From positions 15,719,858 to 15,783,857 of the forward strand of contig NC_080543.1 of assembly GCF_028640845.1 (NCBI RefSeq): a DNA stretch of 64,000 nucleotides. The letters run 5' to 3'. The notes beneath the pieces are model-generated. The model saw only the letters and a program-made list of their open reading frames with translations. It was not told the DNA's origin and did not search any database. This document shows, piece after piece, positions 19,178 through 30,209 of the stretch. Every line of letters starts with the position of its first letter. The first letter of the stretch is position 1. Origin of the DNA: Ahaetulla prasina. Taxonomy: Eukaryota > Chordata > Lepidosauria > Squamata > Colubridae. The position numbers and the translations under genes are program-made.

Positions 19178-20222
19178 TTAAATTTAATTTTGTCACAACA
19201 GTATACATAAACATTGTCATAGTAAAAAAAGAAAAACATATCATGAAATATAAGTAAATATAAGTAAATATTATATAATATTATATAATATAAGTAAATA
19301 TAAGTAAAGGATATGCATAGCTATATTAATTAGATATAATAAAGAGAACAATAGGACAGGAACGGTAGGCACTTTTGTGCTCTTATGCACGCCCCTTACA
19401 GACCTCTTAGGAATGGGGTGAGGTCAATAGTAGACAGTTTTTGGTTGAAGCTTTGGGGATTTTGGGAAGAGACCACGGAGTCAGGTAGTGTATTCCAAGC
19501 ATTAACAACTCTGTTACTGAAGTCATATTTTCTGCAATCAAGATTGGAGCGGTTAACATTAAGCTTAAATCTATTGTTTGCTCGTGTATTGTTGCAATTG
19601 AAGCTGAAGTAGTCCTTGACAGGAAGGACATTGTAATCGATGATTCTATGAGCTAAACTCAGATCATGTCGAAGGCGGCGTAGTTCTAAATTTTCTAAAC
19701 CCAGGATTTCAAGTCTGGTGGCATAAGGTATTTTGTGGCATTCAGAGGACTGGAGAACTCTTCTTGTAAAATATTTCTGGACATGTTCAATTGTACTGAT
19801 GTCAGAAATGTGGTATGGATTCCAAACAGTTGAGCTGTATTCAAGAATTGGTCTAGCAAATGTTTTATACGCTCTGGTTAGTAGTGTAGTGTTTTTGGAG
19901 AAGAAGCTACGCAAGATTAGGTTTACAGCTCTTAAGGCCTTTTTTGCGATGTAGTTACAGTGGGCTTTGGCACTTAGATCATTTGATATGAAAACTCCAA
20001 GGTCTTTTACAGGGTGTGGGGGGGGGGTCATCTGTAAGGTAATGTCCATCAAACTTGTACTTAGTGTTTAGGTTCTTTTTTCCAATATGTAAGACTGAGC
20101 ATTTGCTGGTTGAGATTTGGAGTTGCCAAGTTTTAGACCATTCAGATACAAAGTCAAGGTCTTTTTGATGGGTAGCTATATTGTTGGTGATGTTAAATAG
20201 TTTGACATTGTCAGCAAAGAAA
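19178..20222 (-). mobile_element. CR1-clade LINE 3' portion (RT C-terminal region)
   Basis: The frame 19396-20052 (minus) encodes [28 protein letters not shown] and the [15 protein letters not shown]...PFLRGL end. Upstream frame 19979-20335 has WSKTWQLQISTSKCSVLHIG. The two are separated by a frameshift near a poly-C/G stretch at 20020. Confidence 0.8.
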
Positions 20223-20387
20223 ACACTTAATTCCAGGTTGTTTCTCTCCTTGGTGAGTTTCCATCCGTTGTTTCTTATCCTAGTGTTTTGGGAAATAAGT
20301 TGACCCCCCACCTCTTCTTTGTGACAGCCCCTCAAATTTACTGGAATACTGCTATTATGTCTCTCCTAGTCCTTCTTTTCTCTAGGC

Positions 20388-20748
20388 TAAAGGTAAAGGT
20401 AAAGGTTCCCCTTGCACATACCTGCTAGTCATTCCCGACTCTAGGGAATGGTGCTCATCTCCGTTTCAAAGCCAAAGAGCCAGTGCTGTCCGAAGGCGTC
20501 TCCGTGGTCATGTGGCTAGCATGACTCAACACCAGAGGTGCATGGAACGCTGCTCCCTTCCCACCAAAGGTGGTCCCTACTTTTTCTACTTGCATTTTTT
20601 ATGTGCTTTCGAACTGCTAGGTTGGCAGAAGCTGGGACAAGTAACAGGAACTCACCCCGTTATGCGGCACTAAGGATTCGAACCACTGAACTGCCAACCT
20701 TTCAATCGACAAGCTCAGCGTCTTACCCTCTAAGCCACCGCGTCCCCA
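20388..20748 (-). mobile_element. SINE-A (Sauria-like) copy
   Basis: Three AAAGGT units at the left (the SINE tail), then AGGTTCCCCTTGCACATACC, and at the right TTACCCTCTAAGCCACC, the complement of the tRNA-like head. Confidence 0.75.
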
Positions 20749-20944
20749 TTTTTCTAGACTAGCCAAACCCTCCTGCAACCATTCTTCCTATGTTTTAGTC
20801 TCTGGGCCTTAATCATCTTAGTTGCTCTTCTCTGTACTTTTTCCAAAGTCTCGTTGACTTTGGAAAAAGTGCAGAGAAGAGCAACTCAGCAATTCTGAAG
20901 TAATCTGTAATAATTAGAGCAACTCTAATTGACCTCCTTGAATT

Positions 20945-23900
20945 GTTTTTTTTATTTATTTAATTTTGTCATAACAGTATACATAAACATTGTCATAAGT
21001 AAAAAAACATATCATGAAGAAAATATATATATATATAAGTAAAGAATATGCATTAGCTATATTAATTTGATATAATAAAGGGAACAATAGGACAGGAACG
21101 GTAGGCACTTTTGTGCTCTTATGCATGCCTCTTATAGTCCTCTTAGGAATGGGGTGAGGTCAATAGTAGACAGTTTTTGGTTGAAGATTTTGGGATTTTG
21201 AGTAGAGACTATGGAGTCAGGTAATGAGTTCCAAGCATTAACAACTCTGTTACAGAAGTCATATTTTCTGCAATCAAGTTTGAAGCGGTTGACATTAAGC
21301 TTGAATCTATTTTTTGCTCTTGTAATATTGCGATTGAAGCTGAAGTAGTCATTTACAGGAAGGATATTGCAATAGATGATTTTGTGTGTTAAACACAGGT
21401 CATGTCGAAGTCGACGGAGTTGTAAGTTTTCTAATCCCAGGATTTCAAGCCTGGTGGTATAAGGTATTTTGCTGTTTTCGGAGGAGTGAAGAACTCTTCT
21501 AGTAAAATATTTCTGGACGCATTCTATTGTATTTATGTCAGAGATGTGGTGTGGGTTCCAGACTGATGAGCTGTATTCAAGAATAGGTCTGGCAAATGTT
21601 TTGTATGCTCTAGTTAGTAGTGTAGAGTTTTTGGAAAAGAAGCTGCGTAAAATTAGGTTTACTACTTTTAGACCCTTTTTTGCTATGTAGTTGCAGTGGG
21701 CTTTGGCATTTAGGTCATTTGATATGAGAACTCCAAGATCTTTGACAGGGTGAGGGACCATCAAGTTTGTACTTGTTGATAAGATTCTTTTTTCCAATAT
21801 GTAAGACTGAGCATTTGCTGGTAGAGATTTGGAGTTACCAAGTTTTAGACCAATCGGAAACTAAGTCGAGGTCTTCTTGAAGGGTAGAAATATTGTTAGT
21901 GGTATTAAATAGTTTGACATCGTCAGCAAAGAGAACACAATAACTTGAGATGAGGTCACAGGGATCATTTATGTATAGTATGAAGAGCATTGGACCAAAA
22001 ACACTACCTTGGGGAACACCACTTTTGACAGGAACAGGATTTGATATAGCGTTGCCAATTTTGACCACTTGTTGTCTGATTGACAGGAAGGCGTTTATCC
22101 AATTGTGAAGAGGTCCCGAAATGCCGTAGGATTTTAATTTGAGGAGTAGTTTATCATGTACTACTGAATCAAAAGCTTTGCAGAAGTCTATGTAGATTGC
22201 ATCTATTGCTTTACCTTGATCAAGGTTGGTAGTCCATATGTTTTTGCAATGAAGAAGTTGTAAGTTACAAGACAATTTTTTTCTGAAACCAAATTGTTTA
22301 TTAGAGAGAAGGTTGGTTGTTTCAAGGTGGAATGTAATGGATTGGTTTATGATAGATTCCATTACTTTGCATGAGACACAGCATAGAGAGATAGATCTGT
22401 AATATTCCACTAGGCTTGGATCTCCTTTTTTGAAGACAGGGATGACTGTGGCTAGAGACCAGAGTTTTGGAAGGGAATTAGTTTTGAAGGCTTTATTAAA
22501 GATTATGCTTAAGGGTTCAGCTATATTAATTGAAAGTTTTTTTAAAAAGTATGCACATAGTCCATCTGATCCAATAGATAATGATGGTTTCAGGTTGCGA
22601 AGGGCTTTTTCAACATTATCTTCTGTGAAGTCTATATGTGTTAGGTCGTTGTTTTCTTCTGTGATGTTTATATGAGTTAAGTTGTTGTTAACATTTTTGG
22701 TACGATTGGGGAATGTTGGATATGAGCCATCACTGTTTACAAAGACCGAGCCGAAGAATGAGTTAAAGAGGTTTGCTTTAACTGTTTCGTCAGTACATTC
22801 TTTGCCTTTTGGTTCTTTTAGTGATGGGATGGATCTTGTTTCTTTACGTTTATTGTTCACAAAATTATAGAAAGCAGGATTGGAATTAGTGCGTAGAAGG
22901 TCTTCTTGTTTGGTGTGGTAAGTGTTACATTCTGTTTTTATTTGGTTGCAAATATTCTTGCTGCGGTTTTTAAAGTTTGCTACATAACCCTTTTTGTTTT
23001 TTTTCCAGAGGGATTTTTTTTTGTGATTGCAGCTTTTTTATTGATATGGGTAATTTGCTTTTCTTTCTGATTTTGGTGGTGATTTGTGGTACGTATAGTT
23101 TGATGATTTTATTGATTTCAAGTAGGAATATTTTATAGTAGTCTTCTACAGTGATACAGGTTGAGAATAGATTTTGCCAGTCAAGAAATGAGAGATCATT
23201 GTTTATAAAGTCATAGTTGGCTTTTTTAAAATTGTAGTTGGGAATACTATTGTTGTGATGATTTATGCGAGGGCGTATGTTTAGATAAAAGTCTATCATG
23301 CAGTGGTCACTGTTGGAAAAGGGTTCTTTTACTTGTAGTCCATAAATTGAGTTCACATTATTACAAAAGATGAGGTCAAGGCAGTTCATGAGTCTAGTAT
23401 TGTTAGTTACTAGTTGTTCAAGACCTAGGTTTGTAACTGCGTTGTATAGTGTAGTATGGATTGGTTCAGTTGTACATTCATTTGTTATCCAGTTTATAGA
23501 AGGTAGATTTAGGTCTCCCAGAAAGATGAGAGGATATGGGCAAGAGGTAGCCCATGTTAGTAGTGAGGTTAACATATTTGCATGAGCGATGTCGTAGTCA
23601 GGGACTCTGTAGCACAGTATGAATCTAAGTGTGGTGTTGGTGGACAGGTCACATACAATAGTTTCAGGCAGAGAGATTTTGTGTGCAACTTGAATATTTT
23701 TTAAGTTCAGTGATTTTTTGTAAAAAATAGCTACTCCACCACCTCTGCGGTGTTCACGATCTGATTGAAGGACTTGGTATTCTTTGTTTGAAATAATAGA
23801 GTCATTGAAGGATGAGTTTAGCCATGTTTCGCAAACAAATATGATGTCAAATGTACCATTGTTTAATAAGAGGATAAATTCAGGTAATTTGTTTACAATA

Positions 23901-23945
23901 CTTCTTGCATTTATTAATTTACATTTGAGACCCTAGTATTTAGTG
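20945..23945 (-). mobile_element. Longest CR1-clade LINE, EN and RT recognisable, inactive
   Basis: Read on the minus strand: endonuclease remnant (22970-23575; FLGDLNLPSINW and SNSDHCMIDF), RT domain (21835-22860; KAFDSVVHDKLL, SGVPQGSVFGPMLFILYIND and the catalytic FADD in LFADDVKLF), then the C-terminal region (21132-21797) ending PFLRGL. The frame is broken by a CAA-to-TAA change after WSKTW (about 21834) and by a small deletion near 21760. The 5' end is missing. The 3' end on the plus strand is the GTCATAACAGTATACATAAA tail region near 20960. Confidence 0.85.
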
Positions 23946-24009
23946 TAGGAGAGGTAAGGGGCGTGCATACGTAGTTTTGTTCCCATCGGCTGCTCAGTTT
24001 TGGGCTTTT

Positions 24010-24130
24010 TTGGTCCAGTTGGCTCTTGAAAAGGGGGGGGGGGCAAAAAATCACCTTTGGGATAACCATGACTTGGATGACTGAGAATCTCCATAGACGT
24101 TCAGCTCTTTAGCATTTTGGGGTAACTATT
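24010..24130. mobile_element. Foldback-repeat fragment
   Basis: ACCTTTGGGATAACCATGAC and GAGAATCTCCATAGACGTTC match the right flank of the 59764-59975 repeat. Confidence 0.5.
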
Positions 24131-24204
24131 GAAGTAGGTGTTAACTGCCTGCTGATTTTAAGAATGGCTCTGCTAAGCCAAAGTTTAGATAAAATGATTT
24201 AGAT

Positions 24205-24339
24205 CAGGGGTCTCCAACCTTGGCAACTTTAAGCCTGGAGGACTTCAACTCCCAGAATTCCCCAGCCAGCAAAGTTGGCTGGGGTATTCTGGGAGTTGAA
24301 GTCCTCCAGGTTTAAAGTTACCAAGGTTGGAGACCCCTG
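24205..24339. mobile_element. 135-bp hairpin MITE, perfect 8-bp TSD ATTTAGAT
   Basis: An almost perfect palindrome: the left arm CAGGGGTCTCCAACCTTGG...GACTTCAACTCCCAGAATTC pairs with the right arm ending CCAAGGTTGGAGACCCCTG. ATTTAGAT flanks both sides exactly (24197-24204, 24340-24347). Fragments of the same core (TTCTGGGAGTTGAAGTCC) occur near 4720, 5110 and 56630. Confidence 0.85.
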
Positions 24340-24349
24340 ATTTAGATGG

Positions 24350-24940
24350 ACTAGCTCGGGTTGAAACTAATTCGTGGCTCGCTTGTAACAAGTTCTTAAC
24401 TTAGTTTGCTACTAAAATTAATGGGCCAGGCCCCCTCAGGTGATGGCAACCAGAGGATTGATTTTTCTCACATTTCAGGTCCAAGCCAAATCCAAGCCAT
24501 TGTTTGTGACATCACTTGCTCCTCCAAATCTCATTGGCTGGAGGACCATGGCCAACTGTCAACATTTCCAACATTGTTGGCTATTCTGGATGGCAGCACT
24601 GCCAAGATCAGGTTCAAAATACCTGGATCTGAAGAAAAGCGACTGCAAAGTTGTTTTATTTAGCATTTATTTATATAGGGGGCAAGGCTAGAAAAGTGGG
24701 GCTCAACACTATACTTGAGAAGTGGTCATACCTGCTCCACACCTGGGACTAAATCTCACCATCTACAATGGAAAAGGTACACACCTCCATAAGGGGTTGG
24801 GAGTCAGCCAGCTAACAATAACGTACACTAAGAAACATCTGTAAGAGTTAGGAGCCAAAAATTGGCTTCAGCATATCCCAGTTTGATGGCCCCTTTGACC
24901 CCAAAGATAGAAATCAATCCGGTTCAATGATTCAGAGCAT
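24350..24940. other. Intergenic stretch, nothing recognised
   Basis: About 590 bp of sequence not resembling the repeat families above. Open frames of about 80 codons here overlap in two frames and lack homology that I recognise. Confidence 0.45.
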
Positions 24941-24949
24941 TCAGTTTTG

Positions 24950-25422
24950 GTCACTACGATGTAAAAAGGATGTTGAGACTTGAGAAAGAGTGCAGAGAAG
25001 AGCAACAAAGATGATTAGGGGACTGGAGGCTAAAACATATGAAGAACGGTTGCAGGAACTCAGTATGCCTAGTTTAATGAAAAGAAGGACTAGGGGAGAC
25101 ATGATAGTGTTCCAATATCTCAGGGGCTGCCCCAAAGAAGAGGGAGTCAAACTATTCTCCAAAGCACCTGAGGGTAGAACAAGAAGCAATGGGTGGAAAC
25201 TAATCAAGGAGAGAAGCAACTTAGAACTAAGGAGAAATTTCCTGACAGTTAGAACAATTAACCAGTGGAACAACTTGCCTCCAGAAGTTGTGAATGCTCC
25301 AACACTGGAAATTTTTAAGAAAATGTTGGATAGCCATTTGTTTGAAATGGTGTAGGGTTTCCTGCCTGGGCAGGGGGGGGGGGACTAGAAGGCCTCCAAG
25401 GTCCCTTCCAACTCTGATATTA

Positions 25423-25492
<70 letters not shown>
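24950..25492 (+). mobile_element. CR1 LINE 3' end with (ATT)n
   Basis: Encodes [36 protein letters not shown] and LDSHLFEMV before the stop, then the conserved CR1 3' end GTCCCTTCCAACTCTGATAT and an ATT microsatellite (25421-25492). 5' truncated. Confidence 0.85.
25421..25492 (+). repeat. (ATT)n microsatellite
   Basis: An uninterrupted ATT run of about 24 units directly at the CR1 3' end. Confidence 0.95.
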
Positions 25493-25659
25493 TGAGGAAG
25501 TTAACCTAAAAAAATCAACTTCATTGACCAGATATGCTTCCAATGTTGTTACACGTTTGTTAAAACTATCATCCGTTGTGTATCAAGTACTGCTTCTAAG
25601 ATGCTGATACCTCCTTTTGATGACAATTATTGTCAAAAGTGACCATTGTATATTAACAC

Positions 25660-26330
25660 TGGAAGGGAAAGGGGACGCCAACTGTTGAAGGGTGGACTTT
25701 AAAACCGATTGAACTGGCAGAGAGGGCGAATTTAACTGCATTGATTAGAGACAATGGATTAGATAAGTTTATAAGAGACTGGAAGCCATTTTTGGACTTT
25801 CTGTGGGTCGAATACAATAACAGATGTTTAATGGAGGGCTTTGGAGACCAGTGTGGTGGCCTAGATGAGGAGCTCTCACTTCACAATCAGGAGGCTGTGA
25901 GTTCGGTCATAGGTTGTTGTTGTTGTTAGTTGTGAAGTTGTGTCTGACCCCCATGGACTCTTCTCCAGTGAGTCCTTCCTTCTCATTAGGTGGCCAAATC
26001 AATCATAGGTAGCGACAGATATTTCTGTCATTAGCTGCAAAGAGAAAATTATCTGCTGTGAGCTCCATGTAGGTGTCAGGAAGGGCATCCGGACAGTAAA
26101 TGCTCAATTCCATTCAGTTGCCCTGACTCCACCCTGATGCAAGGGATTACAGAGTCATTAAAAGTGGGGGGAAATGGAGGGTTTGGAAGATTAGTTTTAC
26201 CTTTGGGTTTATCTGTTGACTGCTTTTTTTTTTTTAATATATAGCAAATAGAGGTTGAGTTCATTGGATTGCTAGATAAATAAATTTCCACATCGGACAT
26301 TTTTTAATGTGACATAGTATTGGTATCAGA
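25660..26330 (+). mobile_element. L1-like ORF2 scrap followed by SINE/LINE-derived sequence
   Basis: 25681-25840 reads DNGLDKFIRDWKPFLDFLW, similar to the L1 ORF2 C-terminal region. It is followed by a tRNA-SINE-like piece (ATCAGGAGGCTGTGAGTTCG) and GTGTCAGGAAGGGCATCCGG, a motif typical of Bov-B-related 3' ends. Old and broken. Confidence 0.45.
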
Positions 26331-26748
26331 TTGGAAAATTTATAACTATATGTAGACATGTTTTGTAAGGGGTGGAGAACACGTCAGATAATTCTGATAT
26401 ACATTTGTCAGCATTGTCTGGATTTTCTACGTTTAATGTCAGTGTGGATGATATATTCGCTATTCATTATCTTTTTATTTGTGCACAAGGTTTTTTTTTA
26501 ATTATTATTAGTCTCTGATAGTTGTTAGTTTGTTTCTTCTTTTTCTTTATTTTGTATTTTAATTTGGGGAAAAAACCCTTTAAAACTCTTTTACAGTGAT
26601 TAGAAACAAAACTAGAAGCTCTGGTATCCTGTCAAAAGCTCTTTCCCAAAGAATTTACCTTGAACTATTTTTTTTTATTTTTTATTTATTAGACTTTTAA
26701 TCCCACCTTTAGTTTTATAAATAACTCAAGGAAATGAAATATCTAATG

Positions 26749-27150
26749 CAGGGAGGTCAAACACAAAGCCCCTCGGGCCGGATCCAGCCCATGATTTGGT
26801 CTGATCCAGCCCGCAGGGCCGTCCTGGAAAATGTAAAGGGCCAGCCCACATCACCTCAGGCCGGTCTACCCGTTTTGCTTCAGCCCGGTCCACTCAATGC
26901 AAAGAGGACACATTGGGCCAGCATGGCTTCGGCCTGGTCTACCTAGTGCGAAGAGGAAACATGCCAGCAGTTTGGGGAGTGATATCAAGCTGGCCACGCC
27001 CACCCAGTCAGCCACGCCCAGTGAGTGGCGTCAATCTGGCCATACCCACTCAGTTGGCCACACCCACACAGTCACCCACGCCCACATGGGTCCCCCGAGG
27101 TCAACCACAGCCCTGATGTGGCCCTCAATGAAATTGAGTTTGACACCCCG
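26749..27150. mobile_element. hAT-like MITE, perfect 8-bp TSD ATCTAATG
   Basis: The termini are CAGGGAGGTCAAACAC and GAGTTTGACACCCCG. ATCTAATG occurs at 26741-26748 and 27151-27158. The interior has CGGATCCAGCCC and CCACGCCCACCCAGTCA-type repeats. Confidence 0.8.
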
Positions 27151-27192
27151 ATCTAATGCTTTTTCCTTCTCCAGTTTTCCCCACCACAGCAA

Positions 27193-27468
27193 CAGAGGTG
27201 GGTTTCAGCAGGTTCTGACCAGTTCTGGAGAACCAGTAGAGGAAATTCTGAGTAGTTTGGAGAATCGGTAAATACCACCTCTGACTGGCCCCACCCCCAT
27301 CTATTCTCTGCCTCCTGAGTCCCAGCTGATCGGGAGGATATGGGGATTTTGCAGTAACCTTCCTCTGGATTGGGGAAGGAATGGAGATTTTACAGTATCC
27401 TTCCCCTGTCATGCCCACCAAGTCACACCCACAGAACCGGTAGTAAAATAATTTGAAATCCACCACTG
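27193..27468. mobile_element. hAT-like MITE upstream of the TMCO5-like exon
   Basis: The ends are CAGAGGTGGGTTTCAGCAGG and GAAATCCACCACTG with octamers CACAGCAA and CACAACAA (one mismatch). It ends 139 bp before the splice acceptor of the next gene. Confidence 0.75.
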
Positions 27469-27589
27469 CACAACAACCCTATGAGGTGGATAGGGGCTGA
27501 AAGAGAGAGAAAGAGAAAGGAAATGCATCAAAGCAGGTTAGCAAATTCAGCCCCAACCCCCGGAACTGAGGAGAGGGTGTGATTGTGTC

Positions 27590-27607
27590 TCTCTGTTTCT
27601 CCAACAG
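27590..27607 (+). promoter_or_regulatory. Splice acceptor of the TMCO5-like exon
   Basis: The pyrimidine-rich TCTCTCTGTTTCTCCAACAG precedes the open frame. The open frame itself continues a little upstream without ATG, so splicing rather than translation start best explains the 5' edge. Confidence 0.6.
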
Positions 27608-28525
27608 CCCAGCATCTTGAAAACATCTCGGAAGCCGACAGAACCCGTGGAAGACCTCTCAGTAACCCACAAAAGTCTCCGTCTCCAGATAGAAGAACTG
27701 AGAGGGACTTTAGTCTGCTTGGACTCTGAGAACAAGATGTTTCTCAAAGACAAGGAGTGCATCAAAGAGCAGCAGAAATCTCTCCGGAACACAATGGATT
27801 ACCTTAAGTCCACCATAGAACACTTGCAGGTGACGGTGGAGGACATCAGAGAAAAGTTGGACCAAGCCAACACGGTGATCCAAGACTTAGCGCGGCAGAA
27901 CAAGTCTTTGGTGAAAGCCAACGAAGACCTCAACCAGGAAATGCACGCCGTCACCAGCCAGGTGGCCGCCTTCAGAGACGACAGGCCTGCCCAAGAGGAC
28001 AACCTCAAGGAGATGCGGAACCTTCCATCGGAGGTTCAAAAGTACCTGCGTAACCTGGAAGATAAACTGGCTAAGATGGAGCATAACTGCCACGTGGAAA
28101 AGATCCAATCCGGCCAACTGAAGGAGAGAGTCACAAATCTTCAGGCAGCCAGAGAAGACAGGAGGAAGCGCATCAAAGACCTGCAGGACCAGCAGGACCT
28201 CTGCGTGCAGCAGGCCTCCTCTGTGCGGCTGGACCGGGAAAACCAGATGCCAACGGGCATCCTGATGCATGAACAAATAGAGGCCAGGCTGATGGCGGAT
28301 GGGTCAAAGGCAAGGAAGGTTCTGCATTGCTTATGGACGGCAGCCAAAATTCTACTTGCCTTCTGTCTATTCCTTGGCCTTGTCTTGGCGTACACTCACT
28401 TTTTTAATCCGCTGTTCATCTCTGACACGCTTTTGGTGCTCCTGAGTGACCAGAGCATTGACAGACTTGTGCACCGTTTCTCCCCTTATCTCGAGTGGAG
28501 CAATGACGGCCTTTTACCGTTTTGA
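27608..28525 (+). CDS. TMCO5-like coiled-coil protein with C-terminal membrane anchor (large 3' exon, partial)
   Basis: A 305-codon open frame begins at a strong splice acceptor (TGTTTCTCCAACAG, ending 27607), phase 0, and ends at TGA 28523-28525. There is no ATG near the start (the first Met, at 27737, is 43 codons in), so an upstream exon should supply the N-terminus; I could not find it. About 230 residues form heptad-rich coiled coil (LRLQIEELRGTLVCLDSENK, LRNLEDKLAKMEHNC). One hydrophobic segment follows, AKILLAFCLFLGLVLAY, then a tail of about 43 residues, HFFNPLFISDTLLVLL ... WSNDGLLPF. The order coil, anchor, F-NP, short tail ending L-L-P matches TMCO5 (transmembrane and coiled-coil domain 5), a spermatid-expressed family in mammals; coil identity is weak. 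The frame is intact, so it is probably functional. KASH-type proteins have similar architecture but lack this tail. Confidence 0.72.
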   Translation, partial: PSILKTSRKPTEPVEDLSVTHKSLRLQIEELRGTLVCLDSENKMFLKDKECIKEQQKSLRNTMDYLKSTIEHLQVTVEDIREKLDQANTVIQDLARQNKSLVKANEDLNQEMHAVTSQVAAFRDDRPAQEDNLKEMRNLPSEVQKYLRNLEDKLAKMEHNCHVEKIQSGQLKERVTNLQAAREDRRKRIKDLQDQQDLCVQQASSVRLDRENQMPTGILMHEQIEARLMADGSKARKVLHCLWTAAKILLAFCLFLGLVLAYTHFFNPLFISDTLLVLLSDQSIDRLVHRFSPYLEWSNDGLLPF

Positions 28526-28559
28526 CAAGCAAAAGGAATCCTGTGTTGTATATTTGAAG

Positions 28560-28573
28560 AACCATCATATATG

Positions 28574-28608
<35 letters not shown>

Positions 28609-28640
28609 ACATGTATGTATCTATTTATATTTGTATATAT
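28560..28640 (+). repeat. (TA)n/(TG)n microsatellite in the 3' UTR
   Basis: ATATATATATATGTGTGTGT with flanking TGTATGTATC-type repeats, about 35 bp after the TMCO5-like stop. Confidence 0.9.
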
Positions 28641-28700
28641 GACTCTACTTTTTTCTATTATTTCCTTCTATTAGCTTTTGCTTTGTTAAAGGAAGTAAAA

Positions 28701-28706
28701 AATAAA
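28701..28706 (+). terminator. Poly(A) signal AATAAA of the TMCO5-like gene
   Basis: AATAAA occurs 176 bp after the stop codon, followed by an AT-rich stretch and then TGCATGTTTTCCTTGTG. It is a reasonable cleavage signal, inferred from position only. Confidence 0.5.
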
Positions 28707-28709
28707 TAA

Positions 28710-29500
28710 TAATAATAATGAATCCTGCATGTTTTCCTTGTGCAACTTTCCTATCAGGGCAGAAAATATGCTGAAGAGCATATCTTGGTGAGCAAACCTG
28801 GTTCTCATGGATGGAACAAAAGCGCTTCTCCTTTTTTGTCCACGTGAATGAATGCATGACATGCTGGTAGCCCTTCTTTTTGCTCTTGCTCTTCTAGTAT
28901 GCTCTGCTGCATGCTGAAGACTTTGGTTGATCGTGAAGGATGTGCCTTATTTGTTTTGTCTCCATGTTTTAATGTCCTGGCAACACCGTATCTGTCAGAC
29001 ATGCCCCAGCTTAAACTCTTAAATGGAAACAATCCTTGGCTCCATTTGTTGAGAAGGGTATAGTTAAGTCAAGGGTATCACAGTAATGCAAAGCCAGATC
29101 TGAGAATTGCACGTCAGAATCCCTAAGTACAACTTTTCTCCACCTTAGTTGCATCCCATTACTTACCCCCAGGCAACCAATGAGGTTCAGGCAAGATAGG
29201 AGCGTCCAGGCACAGTTTGGTATGCAGCTGGTATGCCTGTTGACCTTGAAGCAGCATCTGGAGGAAATACAGCACTTACTTTCATTTCCCCCCTTTCTCT
29301 GTTACATTTCTCCATTCCCCAGCGTTCATGGCAGTCTGTCACTGAACAGTAGCGAAGCACAAGCAATCATAAAGTGGCAGCTGACAACAACATCATTTAT
29401 AGTTGAAATGGAATTTTGCGAGATACCAGCTTTAATGGAGACTAGATACTTGGAGAAGTTTAGCAGGTCTGGTTCAACTTCTGTACCGTTCTGAACTGGA
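28710..29500. other. Intergenic, nothing recognised
   Basis: Unique-looking sequence without repeat-family motifs. Short open frames (up to 104 codons) have no recognisable domains. Confidence 0.45.
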
Positions 29501-29504
29501 AATA

Positions 29505-29795
29505 CTTTTATTTTTTATTTTTATTTTATTTATTTAATTTTGTTATAACAGTATACATAAACATTGTCATAAGTAAAAAACATATCATGAAAAATATATA
29601 TATATATAAGTAAAGAATATGCATTAGCTATATTAATTAGATATAATAAAGGGAACAATAGGACAGGAACGGTAGGCACTTTTGTGCTCTTATGCACGCC
29701 CCTTATAGTCCTCTCAGGAATGGGGTGAGGTCAATAGTAGACAGTTTTTGGTTGAAGATTTTGGGATTTTGAATAGAGACTATGGAGTCAGGTAA
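29505..29795 (-). mobile_element. CR1-clade LINE 3' end fragment
   Basis: AACAGTATACATAAACATTG, TAGGCACTTTTGTGCTCTTA and GGAATGGGGTGAGGTCAATA are the 3' end of the PFLRGL family. Truncated after about 290 bp. Confidence 0.75.
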
Positions 29796-29946
29796 ACTTG
29801 CCAATATCCACCCCGGCAATCAGAAATATCCGCAGGGTATGGTTAAAAAAAAAAAAGTCAAGATGGCAGCCAGGATAGTGTAATCAAAGCTCCATCTATT
29901 TCAAGGTTCAATTCACTTTTGACACTCTCATCCACAATAATTTTTT

Positions 29947-30205
29947 TTTTAAATTACATTTATATCCCGCCCTTCTCCAAAGACTCAGGGCGGCTTACAG
30001 TGTGTAAGGCAATAGTCTCATTCTATTTGTATATTTACAAAATCAACTTATTGCCCCCCCAACAATCTGGGTCCTCATTTTACCTACCTTATAAAGGATG
30101 GATGGCTGAGTCAACCTTGGGCCTGGTGGGGCTTGAACCTGCAGTAATTGCAGGCTGTTGTGTTTTAATAACAGGCTTCTTACAGCCTGAGCCACCACGG
30201 CCCTT
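29947..30205 (-). mobile_element. tRNA-derived SINE-C copy
   Basis: ATCCCGCCCTTCTCCAAAGA at the left (3' end) and TTACAGCCTGAGCCACCACG at the right (tRNA-like head on the minus strand). The same element is on the plus strand at 47263-47540. Confidence 0.7.
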
Positions 30206-30209
30206 CAAT

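Larger units (their letters stand above)
19035..20860 (-). mobile_element. Old CR1 split by a younger CR1-clade LINE and a SINE
   Basis: CR1 3'-end sequence (AGAGCTGGAAGGGACCTTC) begins at 19035, stops near 19175, resumes at about 20223 (TTAATTCCAGGTTGTTTCTC), and resumes again after 20750, ending near CTTCTCTGTACTTTTTCC. The first interruption is the PFLRGL-type LINE (about 19178-20222); the second is SINE-A (20388-20748). The layering gives relative ages. Confidence 0.7.

Noticed and set aside
21132..23575. Long minus-strand frames as host genes
   Set aside because: They carry endonuclease, SGVPQGSV and FADD motifs of a CR1-clade LINE and are broken by stops.
27608..28525. Processed retrogene explanation for the TMCO5-like exon
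   Set aside because: No ATG at the frame start, a strong splice acceptor at its 5' edge, and no clear poly(A) tract or target duplication were found; kept only as an open alternative.
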